This document shows positions 17,052-25,452 of a stretch of DNA of 64,000 bases, one piece after another (position 1 is the stretch's first letter; each line of letters opens with the position of its first letter). A program made the translations under genes and the position numbers. The notes beneath the pieces are model-generated. The model was not told where the DNA came from. It saw nothing but the letters and a program-made list of their open reading frames with translations, and did not search any database. The DNA is from Sphingopyxis macrogoltabida (GTDB taxonomy: Bacteria; Pseudomonadota; Alphaproteobacteria; Sphingomonadales; Sphingomonadaceae). The stretch spans positions 2,669,001 through 2,733,000 of the forward strand of contig NZ_CP012700.1 of NCBI RefSeq assembly GCF_001307295.1, given 5' to 3'.

Positions 17052-19646
17052 TCAGAATTTGAAGCGGCCGGTCACGCCATAGGTGCGCGGCTGGTTCGGA
17101 TAGCCCGAGACGCTGCCCGCCTGGGCGACGGCCGGGAAGATCGTCGTCAGGTAGGTCGCATTGGTAAGGTTACGGCCCCACACGCCGAGTTCGAAGCCGT
17201 TGGTCAGCGCGACGGTGAACGACGCGTTGAGCTGGTTGACTTCGCGCTTCAGGTTCTGCGCAACGCTTGCCGGCAGCCCGGTGAGGCCTTCGACGATCTG
17301 GACCGGGCTTTCATAATGATAGTCGACGTGGAAGATCGCCTTGGTCCCGCCCGCAAATTCATGCGTATAGGTACCGCCGGCGGCCATCGTCAGTTCGGGG
17401 ATACCCGCGGGCATGGTGCCCGAGATATCGCCGAACGCCGAATTGATGAAGCTGTCATACTTCGGATCGAGCCAGGTCACTGCGAGCGTCAGGTTGAGCC
17501 CATCGACCGGACGCACCGAGCCGTCGAACTCGACACCCCAGGTCGACTGCTTGCCGGCGTTGGCAAGAGCGAAGCCCGTGCCGGTGAAGATGTTCGACTG
17601 GAAACCCTTGATCGACTGCTTGAACGCGGCAAGGTTCAGCGCCGCGACCGACCAGTTCGCCTTCAGCCCGACTTCATAGACTTCCGATTCTTCCGGAGCC
17701 GCAAAGCGCGAACCCGAAACGAGGTTCGGAGTCGCCAGGCCGGCCGCGCCGATCGCGGCCAGGTCGCTCGCGAGCGGACGGCTGTCACGCGACAGGTTGA
17801 CCGAGCTTGCCTTGAAGCCCGTCGCATAGGTCGCATAGACGTTGACCGTGTCGGTCAGTTCATACGACGCGCGGACGCTCCAGGCGAGATCGTTGTCGCT
17901 CGTCTTCCCCGGCTCGACGCTGTTCGGCAGGTTGAGGAACGGCGGCAGGAACTGGAACGGCTTCAACCCATTAAGCGGGTTCGCCGCCGGATTGTTCTGG
18001 TTGGCGTTGGCAAAGGCCTGGAACGCCTGGAAGGTTGCCGCAGTGGCGGGATTGGTCGCGAACGCGAACACCGCAGCCGGATCGTTCGGATTGACGCCCG
18101 CCTGCTGCAGCGCGCCACCGAGCAGGAGCTGGTTGCGGAAACCGGCAAACGCCGGATCGTTAAGGTCGATACCCGAGAAAGTATCGGTGCTGATGACGTT
18201 GGTCGCAAACTTCTTGCGATCCTGCGTGTAGTTCGCGCCGGCCGACAGCGTCAGGCGATCGGTAACCTCGAAATCGACCGTACCGAAGATCGACCAGGCG
18301 GTGTTCTTCAGGCGATAGGCCTCGTCGAGCCCGTCGCCTTCGCGAAAGAAGCTGCCCGACGGGGCGCCAAGAGCGGCCTCGAGCGCGGGAACGCTCAGCG
18401 CTCCGCCGCTCGCGGCCTGGATCAGCGCATTGCCATAGGGGCGGAAGTCCTCACCGAAGCGGATGTCGTTCTTCTGCTTGATCTTCTCGTTGAAATAATA
18501 GCCGCCGAGCAGGAAGTTGATCGGACCGTCGAAGTCCGAGGTCAGGCGAACTTCCTGCGTCCAGGTGTCGATGCCCAGCTGCTGGCTGTTTTGCCCGATC
18601 AGGTCGGCCGATGTGAAGTCCGAATCCTGGTTCGTGTTGGCGCGCACTTCGCGATAGGCGGTGATCGAGGTCAGCGCGAGCTTGCCGAGATCATAGTCGA
18701 TCTGCGCCGAACCGCCGTAATTCTCGATCTCGTTCGTCGACAGGAAATTGTTGTAGACGTTGTACGAGAAGGGATTGTTGGCGTCGACGCTGGGGCCGCC
18801 GGCGAGCGCGTTGGTGATCGCGACGGTCGGGCCGGCGATGACATTGCCGGCGATGCAGCAATTTTCGTCGATCTTGTCATAATCGCCGATCAGGCGGATC
18901 GACAGCGCGTCGGTCGGTTCGAACAGAAGCTGGCCACGCACGCCCCAGCGGTTGCGATCGTTGACGTCGGTGTCGAGGTTGAGATCGCGCGCATAGCCGT
19001 CGCGGCGGTTGTAGTTGCCGGCGAGCGAGAAGGCGACCGTATCGCTGATCGGGCCGGTGATATTGCCCTTGACGGTGATCGCATCGTAATTGCCGTAGCT
19101 CGCTTCGATCGCGCCACCGAATTCATACTGCGGCTTTTGCGTGACGATGCTGATGACGCCCGCCGAGGCATTCTTGCCGAACAGCGTCGACTGCGGACCG
19201 CGCAGCACTTCGACGCGTTCGAGGTTCGGTAGGTCGCCGATCTGGGCGGCCGAACGCGAACGGTAGACGCCGTCGATGAACACGCCGACTGACGGTTCGA
19301 TACCGGCATTATTGGCGCCGTTGCCGAAGCCGCGGATGATGAAGTTGGTGTTGGCGCTGGACTGGAGCTGCGACACGCGCAGGCTCGGCACTGCCGACTG
19401 CAGGTCGATGAGGTCGCGGATCGCCGCATTTTCGATGTCGGCCGCCGAGGTCACCGACACGGCGATCGGCGTGTCCTGCAGCGTCTGCGAACGCTTGCTG
19501 GCGGTGACGATGATTTCATTGCCATAGTCGGCGTCGTTCGCGGTCGCCGTATCATCGGCGGGCGCGGCGTCCTGGGCGTAGGCAAAGGCAGGGGTGGTCG
19601 CGGCGCACAGCATGGTGGCGCCCAACAGGATGTTGCGCAAAGTCAT
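17052..19646 (-). CDS. TonB-dependent receptor, substrate unknown
   Basis: 864 residues: a signal peptide (MTLRNILLGATMLCAATTPA, cleavage near AYAQ), NEIIVTASKRSQTLQDTPIA, a plug with LERVEVLRGPQSTLFGKNASAGVI, and a barrel ending RTYGVTGRFKF. The ATG at 19644-19646 is preceded by GAGAGAGG; the open frame extends further upstream, but the signal peptide fixes the start. It is convergent with the preceding receptor and separated from it by a shared terminator. No regulator is adjacent. The 234 bases between its start and the next gene show nothing further. Confidence 0.92.
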   Translation of the reverse strand: MTLRNILLGATMLCAATTPAFAYAQDAAPADDTATANDADYGNEIIVTASKRSQTLQDTPIAVSVTSAADIENAAIRDLIDLQSAVPSLRVSQLQSSANTNFIIRGFGNGANNAGIEPSVGVFIDGVYRSRSAAQIGDLPNLERVEVLRGPQSTLFGKNASAGVISIVTQKPQYEFGGAIEASYGNYDAITVKGNITGPISDTVAFSLAGNYNRRDGYARDLNLDTDVNDRNRWGVRGQLLFEPTDALSIRLIGDYDKIDENCCIAGNVIAGPTVAITNALAGGPSVDANNPFSYNVYNNFLSTNEIENYGGSAQIDYDLGKLALTSITAYREVRANTNQDSDFTSADLIGQNSQQLGIDTWTQEVRLTSDFDGPINFLLGGYYFNEKIKQKNDIRFGEDFRPYGNALIQAASGGALSVPALEAALGAPSGSFFREGDGLDEAYRLKNTAWSIFGTVDFEVTDRLTLSAGANYTQDRKKFATNVISTDTFSGIDLNDPAFAGFRNQLLLGGALQQAGVNPNDPAAVFAFATNPATAATFQAFQAFANANQNNPAANPLNGLKPFQFLPPFLNLPNSVEPGKTSDNDLAWSVRASYELTDTVNVYATYATGFKASSVNLSRDSRPLASDLAAIGAAGLATPNLVSGSRFAAPEESEVYEVGLKANWSVAALNLAAFKQSIKGFQSNIFTGTGFALANAGKQSTWGVEFDGSVRPVDGLNLTLAVTWLDPKYDSFINSAFGDISGTMPAGIPELTMAAGGTYTHEFAGGTKAIFHVDYHYESPVQIVEGLTGLPASVAQNLKREVNQLNASFTVALTNGFELGVWGRNLTNATYLTTIFPAVAQAGSVSGYPNQPRTYGVTGRFKF

Positions 19647-19880
19647 GACGATACCTCTCTCCAAAACCGGCGAAGCGCGGCCGTACGGCCTGAACGGGAG
19701 ATGCCCGCCGGTGAACGGCCGCTGTAATGGAGCAGCGCCGCGCGTCAACGCGGGCCCGCAGCGAGCGCCGATTTTCCCTGCGATTAGTGGCTAAAAAGCA
19801 ACAGTTTACTTGCGGCGTAGCGACCGCCACACCGATGACGAGCTATCGCACCCGAAATCGGGAGCTTTGGCGCCGCTGCC

Positions 19881-21839
19881 TCAGTCGATTCCTCCCGTCG
19901 CGATATGGCGCTCGCACCAGTCGACGATCCGCGCGGCGGAGTCGGGATAGGCCGGATAGCCCCGCAAGCTGTGGCCGTCGTCGGGATAGACGGCGAGCGC
20001 CGCCGTCGCGCCCGCCTCCGAAAGGGCGCCGAAGAACTCGACGGCCTGCCCGGTCGGCGTGTTCTTGTCGCGCCCGCCGGCCAGCACGAGTGTCGGCGTC
20101 GTCGCGCCTTCGGCGAAGAAAACCGGGCTGCGGTCGAAATATTGCCCGCCCGGCCGCCGCGGCGAGCCGTCAAGCAGCGTCTGGTCGAACCACGGAATCT
20201 GCGACGCATAATGCTGGCTGTACCAGTTCGCGACCGGCGAGATCGGAATCGCGGCGGCGAAACGATCGGTCTGGGTGACGAGCCAGGCGCTCATGAAACC
20301 GCCATAGCTGGTGCCCGACACCGCGACGCGCGACGGATCGACGATCCCCGCCGCGACAAGGCTGTCGATGCCGGCGAGATAGTCGTGCATATCCTCACCG
20401 CCCATGTCGCGGTGAACCCGGCGCGCGAAATCCTGCCCCCGCCCGCCCGAACCGCGCGGGTTCGGCAGCAATAGCGCATAGCCCTTCCCGACCAGCACGG
20501 GGCCCGCCCGCAGCGCCGCCGCATAGCGGTTGCGATGTGCCCAGACCGGCCCGCCGTGAATGTCGACGAACAACGGCAGATTCGCCGTATCGCCATCGGG
20601 AAGCACCAGCCAGCCGCCGATCTCCAGCCCGTCGCGCCCGGTCCAGCTATGGTAACGCATCGTCCCGGGAATCGCCGGTCCCGGCAAGGGCGCGAACTCG
20701 GCGAGCCCGTCCGCCCCTCCGTTTGCAAGGCGCGCAATCGCCGGCGGGCTGGCATAGCCTTCGATCACCGCCAGCGCGGCGCCGCCGGGCGCGGGAATCG
20801 CTTTGGGATACCAGCCGCCGATCGTCTGCTCGTCCGAGGACCAATGCTCGTGCCGTTCGCCGGTGGCGACGTCGATCTCGCCCACCACCGTCTGCGCTTC
20901 GCGCACGCCCGCGAACAGCAGGCGGCGCTCGTCTCGCCAGCGAACATCGGAGACCTCGACCCCGCCGGTATCGAGGACGCGCCGTGCCTCCCCTTCGCCC
21001 AGCACGACCGAACCGCAGACGATCCCGCGATCGCTGCAAAAGGCCTCGATCGCGGCCCAGTAGCGCCCGTCGGGCGAGCCGGCGGGTACGCCGATCTGCT
21101 CGACGGGGGCGTGTCGCGCCTCCTCGGCGCCGGTCTTCGCGTCGATGATGCGCAGCGTCGCTTCGTACCAGCTTCCCTCGCCGTGATGATCGCTCGCAAT
21201 CACGGCGAAGCGCTCTTCGCCGAGCCACGCTGCTTCCCACACATTGACCGGCGGCCGGGTCACCGCTTGCAGCGCCGTCGCACCGTCCGACCAGCGATAG
21301 AGCCGCCGCCAGAGATCCTGCGCGTCGGACGCCGCGACCTCGGGCAGCCAGCTCGGCCCCGACGCCCCGCCGCGCAGGACATAACCGCCCTCGGCGCCCG
21401 AAACGTCCGCCCCGGGATCGGCGCCGAGGATCAGCAGGCCGCTGCCGCCCGGCGACCAGGCGAGGGCCTCGACACGCGCTTCGAGCGGAATGGAAACCAG
21501 CGGCTCGCCGCTCTCGGACAAGATGACGAGCCGCTCGCACCCGCCGTGGCCGGTCGCGATATAGGCGGCGCGTCCGTCCGGCGCGTTGCGGTGTAGGCGG
21601 CCGGGGGCGATGCGATGGACTATGCCGTCGCGCAGGTCGAGGCGGCAAATTGTGCTGGCGGGCCCGTCCTCGAGCCTCCCCGGGAAATATTGGCCCGCGA
21701 AATGCACGCTGCCGCCGTCGGGGGTCAGGTCGAGATCGGCGCCCGTCCACAGATCATCGGTACCCGGACGGAAGAGCGCGCCGTAAAAGGCAGCCACGTC
21801 GCGCGCGGCGCGGGTTTCGCGCATGTCCTTTTCAATCAT
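19881..21839 (-). CDS. S9-family serine peptidase (acyl-peptide hydrolase/prolyl oligopeptidase type)
   Basis: 652 residues: an N-terminal β-propeller (residues ~30-390) and a C-terminal α/β-hydrolase domain with GPVWAHRNRYA, GSGGRGQDF and the catalytic triad Ser511 in GTSYGGF, Asp591 in GGRDKNTP and His623 in DDGHSLRG. No signal peptide is seen, so it is probably cytoplasmic and trims imported peptides. It starts 15 bases after the stop of the spinster MFS gene, so the two form an operon. The divergent DUF885 peptidase and the nearby TonB receptor share a promoter motif with this unit. Confidence 0.9.
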   Translation of the reverse strand: MIEKDMRETRAARDVAAFYGALFRPGTDDLWTGADLDLTPDGGSVHFAGQYFPGRLEDGPASTICRLDLRDGIVHRIAPGRLHRNAPDGRAAYIATGHGGCERLVILSESGEPLVSIPLEARVEALAWSPGGSGLLILGADPGADVSGAEGGYVLRGGASGPSWLPEVAASDAQDLWRRLYRWSDGATALQAVTRPPVNVWEAAWLGEERFAVIASDHHGEGSWYEATLRIIDAKTGAEEARHAPVEQIGVPAGSPDGRYWAAIEAFCSDRGIVCGSVVLGEGEARRVLDTGGVEVSDVRWRDERRLLFAGVREAQTVVGEIDVATGERHEHWSSDEQTIGGWYPKAIPAPGGAALAVIEGYASPPAIARLANGGADGLAEFAPLPGPAIPGTMRYHSWTGRDGLEIGGWLVLPDGDTANLPLFVDIHGGPVWAHRNRYAAALRAGPVLVGKGYALLLPNPRGSGGRGQDFARRVHRDMGGEDMHDYLAGIDSLVAAGIVDPSRVAVSGTSYGGFMSAWLVTQTDRFAAAIPISPVANWYSQHYASQIPWFDQTLLDGSPRRPGGQYFDRSPVFFAEGATTPTLVLAGGRDKNTPTGQAVEFFGALSEAGATAALAVYPDDGHSLRGYPAYPDSAARIVDWCERHIATGGID

Positions 21840-21854
21840 GGCGTGCTCCCGCGA

Positions 21855-23162
21855 TCATTCTTCGAGGTCGGATTTCAGATATTTTGCCGCACGCAACATG
21901 AAGATCCCGGCCGGCAGAAAGGTCAGCGACATGATCATCAGCGCATAGCGCAACCCTTCGGCGGGGCCGTAGATCTGCGCCATATGATCGCTGATCGCCC
22001 CGGCAAGGACCGGACCGAGCCCGAGCCCGATCAGATTGGCGAAGAAGAAGGCGAGCGCGACCGCCATCGCCCGCCGCTTGCTGCCGCAAATGACGTGCAG
22101 CGCCGCGAAGATCGTCGGGACCGCGCCCGTCAGCAATATGCCGCCAATCAGCGACAGCGGGATCATCAGGGCCACCGAACCCATGGCGAACGAGCCGACA
22201 TAAAGCGGCAGCGCCGCGATCAGCGCGAGCCCCGGAAACTTCGCCACCCACGCGATATCGCGTTTCGCCAGATAGTCGCCGAGCTTGCCGCCGCCGAGAT
22301 TGCCGACCACCGCGCCGACCGCCGACATGATCCCGAACAGCCCGCCCGCCTCGGCCACGGTCAGCCCATGCACCCGGATCATGAACGAAGCGGTGAAGAC
22401 CAGCGCGCCATAGGCCATCAGGAAATAGACGACGAGCGCATAGACGATGTTGCGATAGGCGGGCTTGGCGAGCAGCAGCTTGATGCTTTGCCGCGCATCC
22501 TCGGTCGCTTCGGGAGCGACGGCGAAGCCGGCCTGGAGCCGGGGCTCACGCAGGACGAAATGCGCCGCGACGGCGAGCAGGAAACCCGGCAGGCCGATGA
22601 CGAGGAAAGCCTCGCGCCAGCCATAATGCTGCGCGACCCAGCCGCCGGCGGTCATGCCGATGATATAACCCGCCATCGACGACATCATATAGACGCCGAG
22701 CGCGCCGGCCCGCTGTTCGGGCGGGTAATAATCGGCGATCAGGCTCTGCGCGGGGGGCACCGCCCCCGCCTCCCCCGCCCCGACCCCGACCCGCGCCAGC
22801 GCCAGTTGCCAGAAATTCTGCGCAACGCCGCACAGCGCGGTCATAATGCTCCACACGGTGAGCGACCAGACGATGATCTTCTTCCGGTTGCCGCGATCGG
22901 CGAGCCACGCGATGGGCAGCCCGACCGTGACGTAGAAGATCGCAAAGGCCAGCCCGGTCAGCAGCCCGAGCATCGTGTCCGAGACGCCGAATTCGGCCTT
23001 GATCGGTTCGAGCAGGACGCCGATCACATTGCGGTCGGCATAGTTGGACGTGCCGGTCAGGAAGAGAATGAACAGCAGCGTTCGCCGCTGCCCCGCCCCG
23101 TAAAGCTCCCAAGGATTCGCGGCCTCCGCCGCATCGATCGCTTCGACCTTGTTGCTCATCAT
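21855..23162 (-). CDS. Spinster-type MFS transporter
   Basis: 435 residues with about 12 membrane segments. TSNYADRNVIGVLLEPIKAEF, in the first segment and loop, and the MFS loop motif WLADRGNRKKIIVWS between segments 2 and 3 are typical of the spinster-like group, as is GVGAGEAGAVPPAQSLIADYYPPEQR. The start at 23160-23162 (MMSNKVEA) follows AGGAAGG. It is the first gene of the unit with the S9 peptidase, so a peptide or peptide-derived compound is a plausible substrate. An ATGCAT-type inverted repeat lies about 95 bases upstream. Confidence 0.88.
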   Translation of the reverse strand: MMSNKVEAIDAAEAANPWELYGAGQRRTLLFILFLTGTSNYADRNVIGVLLEPIKAEFGVSDTMLGLLTGLAFAIFYVTVGLPIAWLADRGNRKKIIVWSLTVWSIMTALCGVAQNFWQLALARVGVGAGEAGAVPPAQSLIADYYPPEQRAGALGVYMMSSMAGYIIGMTAGGWVAQHYGWREAFLVIGLPGFLLAVAAHFVLREPRLQAGFAVAPEATEDARQSIKLLLAKPAYRNIVYALVVYFLMAYGALVFTASFMIRVHGLTVAEAGGLFGIMSAVGAVVGNLGGGKLGDYLAKRDIAWVAKFPGLALIAALPLYVGSFAMGSVALMIPLSLIGGILLTGAVPTIFAALHVICGSKRRAMAVALAFFFANLIGLGLGPVLAGAISDHMAQIYGPAEGLRYALMIMSLTFLPAGIFMLRAAKYLKSDLEE

Positions 23163-23255
23163 CGCCCTTCCTGGGAGGTGAGTCCGGAACCGCTGCGCCG
23201 CCGTTGGCACGCAGTGGCCATCGCCAAAGGACTATCGCGAAGGCCAAATTGATTC

Positions 23256-23271
23256 AATGCATAAATGCATT
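23256..23271. promoter_or_regulatory. Candidate operator A (AATGCAT-AA-ATGCATT)
   Basis: A 7+7 bp perfect inverted repeat with a 2-bp centre in the divergent gap between the MFS and DUF885 genes. It shares ATGCA-N4-TGCAT with sites near the TonB receptor (25229) and the TetR gene (27769). The rest of this 299-base gap is A/T-rich promoter-like DNA. Confidence 0.55.
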
Positions 23272-23461
23272 TTTTATTTCTCCAGAAATTATATCTCTAT
23301 TTCAGTATATTAACTGGGGATGGGGGATCAAACCCGCGACAATGCCCGGCCCAAGGCGCACAATTCGGCGCGGCGGCCGTTGACAATTAAACATGCAGAA
23401 ACGTATTTAAATTGCTGCGCCTTATCGCAGCGAGTTCCGCGCACACCGGGAAGGAATATCG

Positions 23462-25183
23462 ATGACCTTGAGCCCCCTCGAAAATTTCGGTTCGGCATTG
23501 CGCGTGATCGACGATGTCTGGTCGGCCCTGAACGGCAACGGCTTTCTCGGCGGCGACAAGGACGCGCCGATACGATTTCCCGATATCGGATTTGCGGCAG
23601 CGACCGAGCGCGCCGCGCGCGGCCGCGCGCTGCTCGACCGCATAGACGCCATCGACAGCGCCGCCCTGCCCCACGACCTGCCCTATACGCTCGAGATGGC
23701 GCGGCAGATTGCCGAACGGTGGTCGCGCGAAGCGGATTGGTACTGGCTCGTCTTCGACCCGCTCGGTGGCGGCTTTTATGCGATGTTCGCCCCCACCGCC
23801 TATTGCGGCGGCTTCCTCCTCAACGTCTTCGGCCCGCGGATCGGCGGGTACAGCTTTGCGTCGCGCGGCGACGGCGATCGCTATGTCGGACTGATCCGCG
23901 ATTACGGCCGGCTGGTGCAGCAGATGCACGAACGCACCGCAGGCCAGGCCGAGCGGGGCATCTTCATGCCACGCCTGCAGCTCGAACAGTCGATCCCGCT
24001 TATCGAAGGCTTCCGCGACGGCATCACGGCGATGCTGACCCCCGACGCATCGCGGCTCGCCGCGGTCGACGCCGCGCCCGTGCTCGCGCAGATAAGCTCG
24101 GCGATTGCCGACGATGTGATCCCGGCCTTCAACGCCTTCCTGGCCTTCCTGAAAAACCCCGCCTATGCCGAAAACGCTCCCGAAAGCGTCGGCATTTCCC
24201 AATATCCGGGTGGCAGCGAGGTCTATGCCGAGCTGGTGCGTCTGCACACGACGCTCGACCTGACGCCCGAACAGGTTCACGCGACCGGCCTCGCGCGGAT
24301 GGCCGATATCGGATCGCAGATGCAGGCGCTGCTCGACGAAGCAGGCTTCACGGGGAGCCCGATCGACTATCTCGATGCGGTCAGGAACAACCCGGCGTGG
24401 CGCGCTTCCGGCGCCGAAGCGATCGGCGCGGTGTTCCAGCGCTATATCGACCGCATCGCGCCGCACATCGACGCGACCTTCAATTTCAAGCCCAGGGCCG
24501 GCCACGGCGTCGCGCCGTTGCCCGACGCGCTGACCGGTTCGATGACCTTCGGCTATTACACGCCGCCGACGCCGACCGACGACAAGGGCCGCTATATCTT
24601 CAACGCGCCGAACCTGTCGCAGGGGCCGCTCAACAACGTCGGCGCGCTCAATTATCACGAGCTGGTCCCCGGCCACCATTTCCACCTTGCGACACAGGAC
24701 GAGAACGAGACGCTCCACCCGCTGCGCCGCAAGGCGTTCGTCAATGCCTTCAACGAAGGCTGGGCCGAATATGCCGCGACGCTGGCGGGCGAAATGGGCA
24801 TGTATCCCGAACCGGAGGAACGCTTCGGCCGGCTGATGATGGACGCCTTCCTGACCTGCCGCCTCGTCGTCGATACCGGGATGAACGCGCTCGGCTGGTC
24901 GCTCGAGCAGGCGCGCGACTATATGCGCGCGAACGCCTTCATGCCCGAGCAGGAAATCCGTTCGGAATCGGTTCGCTATTCGTGCGACATTCCGGGGCAG
25001 GCGCTCGCCTACAAGCTGGGCGACACCGTCATCTACGAAGCGCGCGAGAAAATGCGCGCCGCACTCGGCAACCGTTTCGACATCCGCGATTTCCACGACG
25101 CGGTGCTGCGGCCCGGAGCATTGCCGCTGCCGCTGCTCCAGCGAAATGTCGAAGAACAGACCCAACGGATCGCCGCGGGCTGA
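23462..25183 (+). CDS. DUF885 family metallopeptidase-like protein
   Basis: 573 residues. NYHELVPGHHFHLATQ (H399, E400, H405) and the downstream FNEGWAEYAATLAGE are the zinc-site signatures of the DUF885 group of gluzincin-like peptidases. No N-terminal signal peptide is obvious, so it may be cytoplasmic. It is transcribed divergently from the MFS/S9 operon and in the same direction as the TonB receptor that follows. Its place fits the breakdown of an imported peptide, but the substrate is unknown. Confidence 0.85.
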   Translation: MTLSPLENFGSALRVIDDVWSALNGNGFLGGDKDAPIRFPDIGFAAATERAARGRALLDRIDAIDSAALPHDLPYTLEMARQIAERWSREADWYWLVFDPLGGGFYAMFAPTAYCGGFLLNVFGPRIGGYSFASRGDGDRYVGLIRDYGRLVQQMHERTAGQAERGIFMPRLQLEQSIPLIEGFRDGITAMLTPDASRLAAVDAAPVLAQISSAIADDVIPAFNAFLAFLKNPAYAENAPESVGISQYPGGSEVYAELVRLHTTLDLTPEQVHATGLARMADIGSQMQALLDEAGFTGSPIDYLDAVRNNPAWRASGAEAIGAVFQRYIDRIAPHIDATFNFKPRAGHGVAPLPDALTGSMTFGYYTPPTPTDDKGRYIFNAPNLSQGPLNNVGALNYHELVPGHHFHLATQDENETLHPLRRKAFVNAFNEGWAEYAATLAGEMGMYPEPEERFGRLMMDAFLTCRLVVDTGMNALGWSLEQARDYMRANAFMPEQEIRSESVRYSCDIPGQALAYKLGDTVIYEAREKMRAALGNRFDIRDFHDAVLRPGALPLPLLQRNVEEQTQRIAAG

Positions 25184-25228
25184 GCGAGCGAACCCTAAGA
25201 TCCCGCCAAAAACGCCTCGAGAACTTTT

Positions 25229-25244
25229 CGTGCATTAATGAATT
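25229..25244. promoter_or_regulatory. Candidate operator B (TGCA-N4-TGAAT)
   Basis: CGTGCATTAATGAATT matches operator A at 12 of 16 positions. It lies about 210 bases before the TonB receptor start. The remaining gap (25245-25452) is A/T-rich and ends with the ribosome site GGGAGG. Confidence 0.4.
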
Positions 25245-25452
25245 TTATTATGCCTCGTCCAATCGCGCGGAGGGTCGCGGTTAACTTGTTATAAAATATA
25301 AATAGTTTTTGGAAACTTCGGTGGACATTCGGGTCCCCTTCAAAGCGGCCTGCGAAAACTGGGCTTGATTTTCACCCAGCAATAAATGACAGTTCTGCAT
25401 AATATAGCGACTCAAGTCGCAGAGGAACGTACAATCCAAAGGGAGGTTCTCG

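Noticed and set aside
17316..19232. Long open frame (638 codons) on the plus strand
   Set aside because: It is antisense to a clear TonB receptor gene; its composition is Arg/Asp-heavy and it has no motifs.
19881..21839. S9 peptidase as a lasso-peptide isopeptidase
   Set aside because: No signal peptide, no precursor or maturation genes nearby, and the neighbours are a transporter and DUF885.
23320..25284. Open frame of 654 codons in another plus-strand frame over DUF885
   Set aside because: Very Arg-rich with no motifs; the DUF885 frame has the HELVPGHH site and a proper start.
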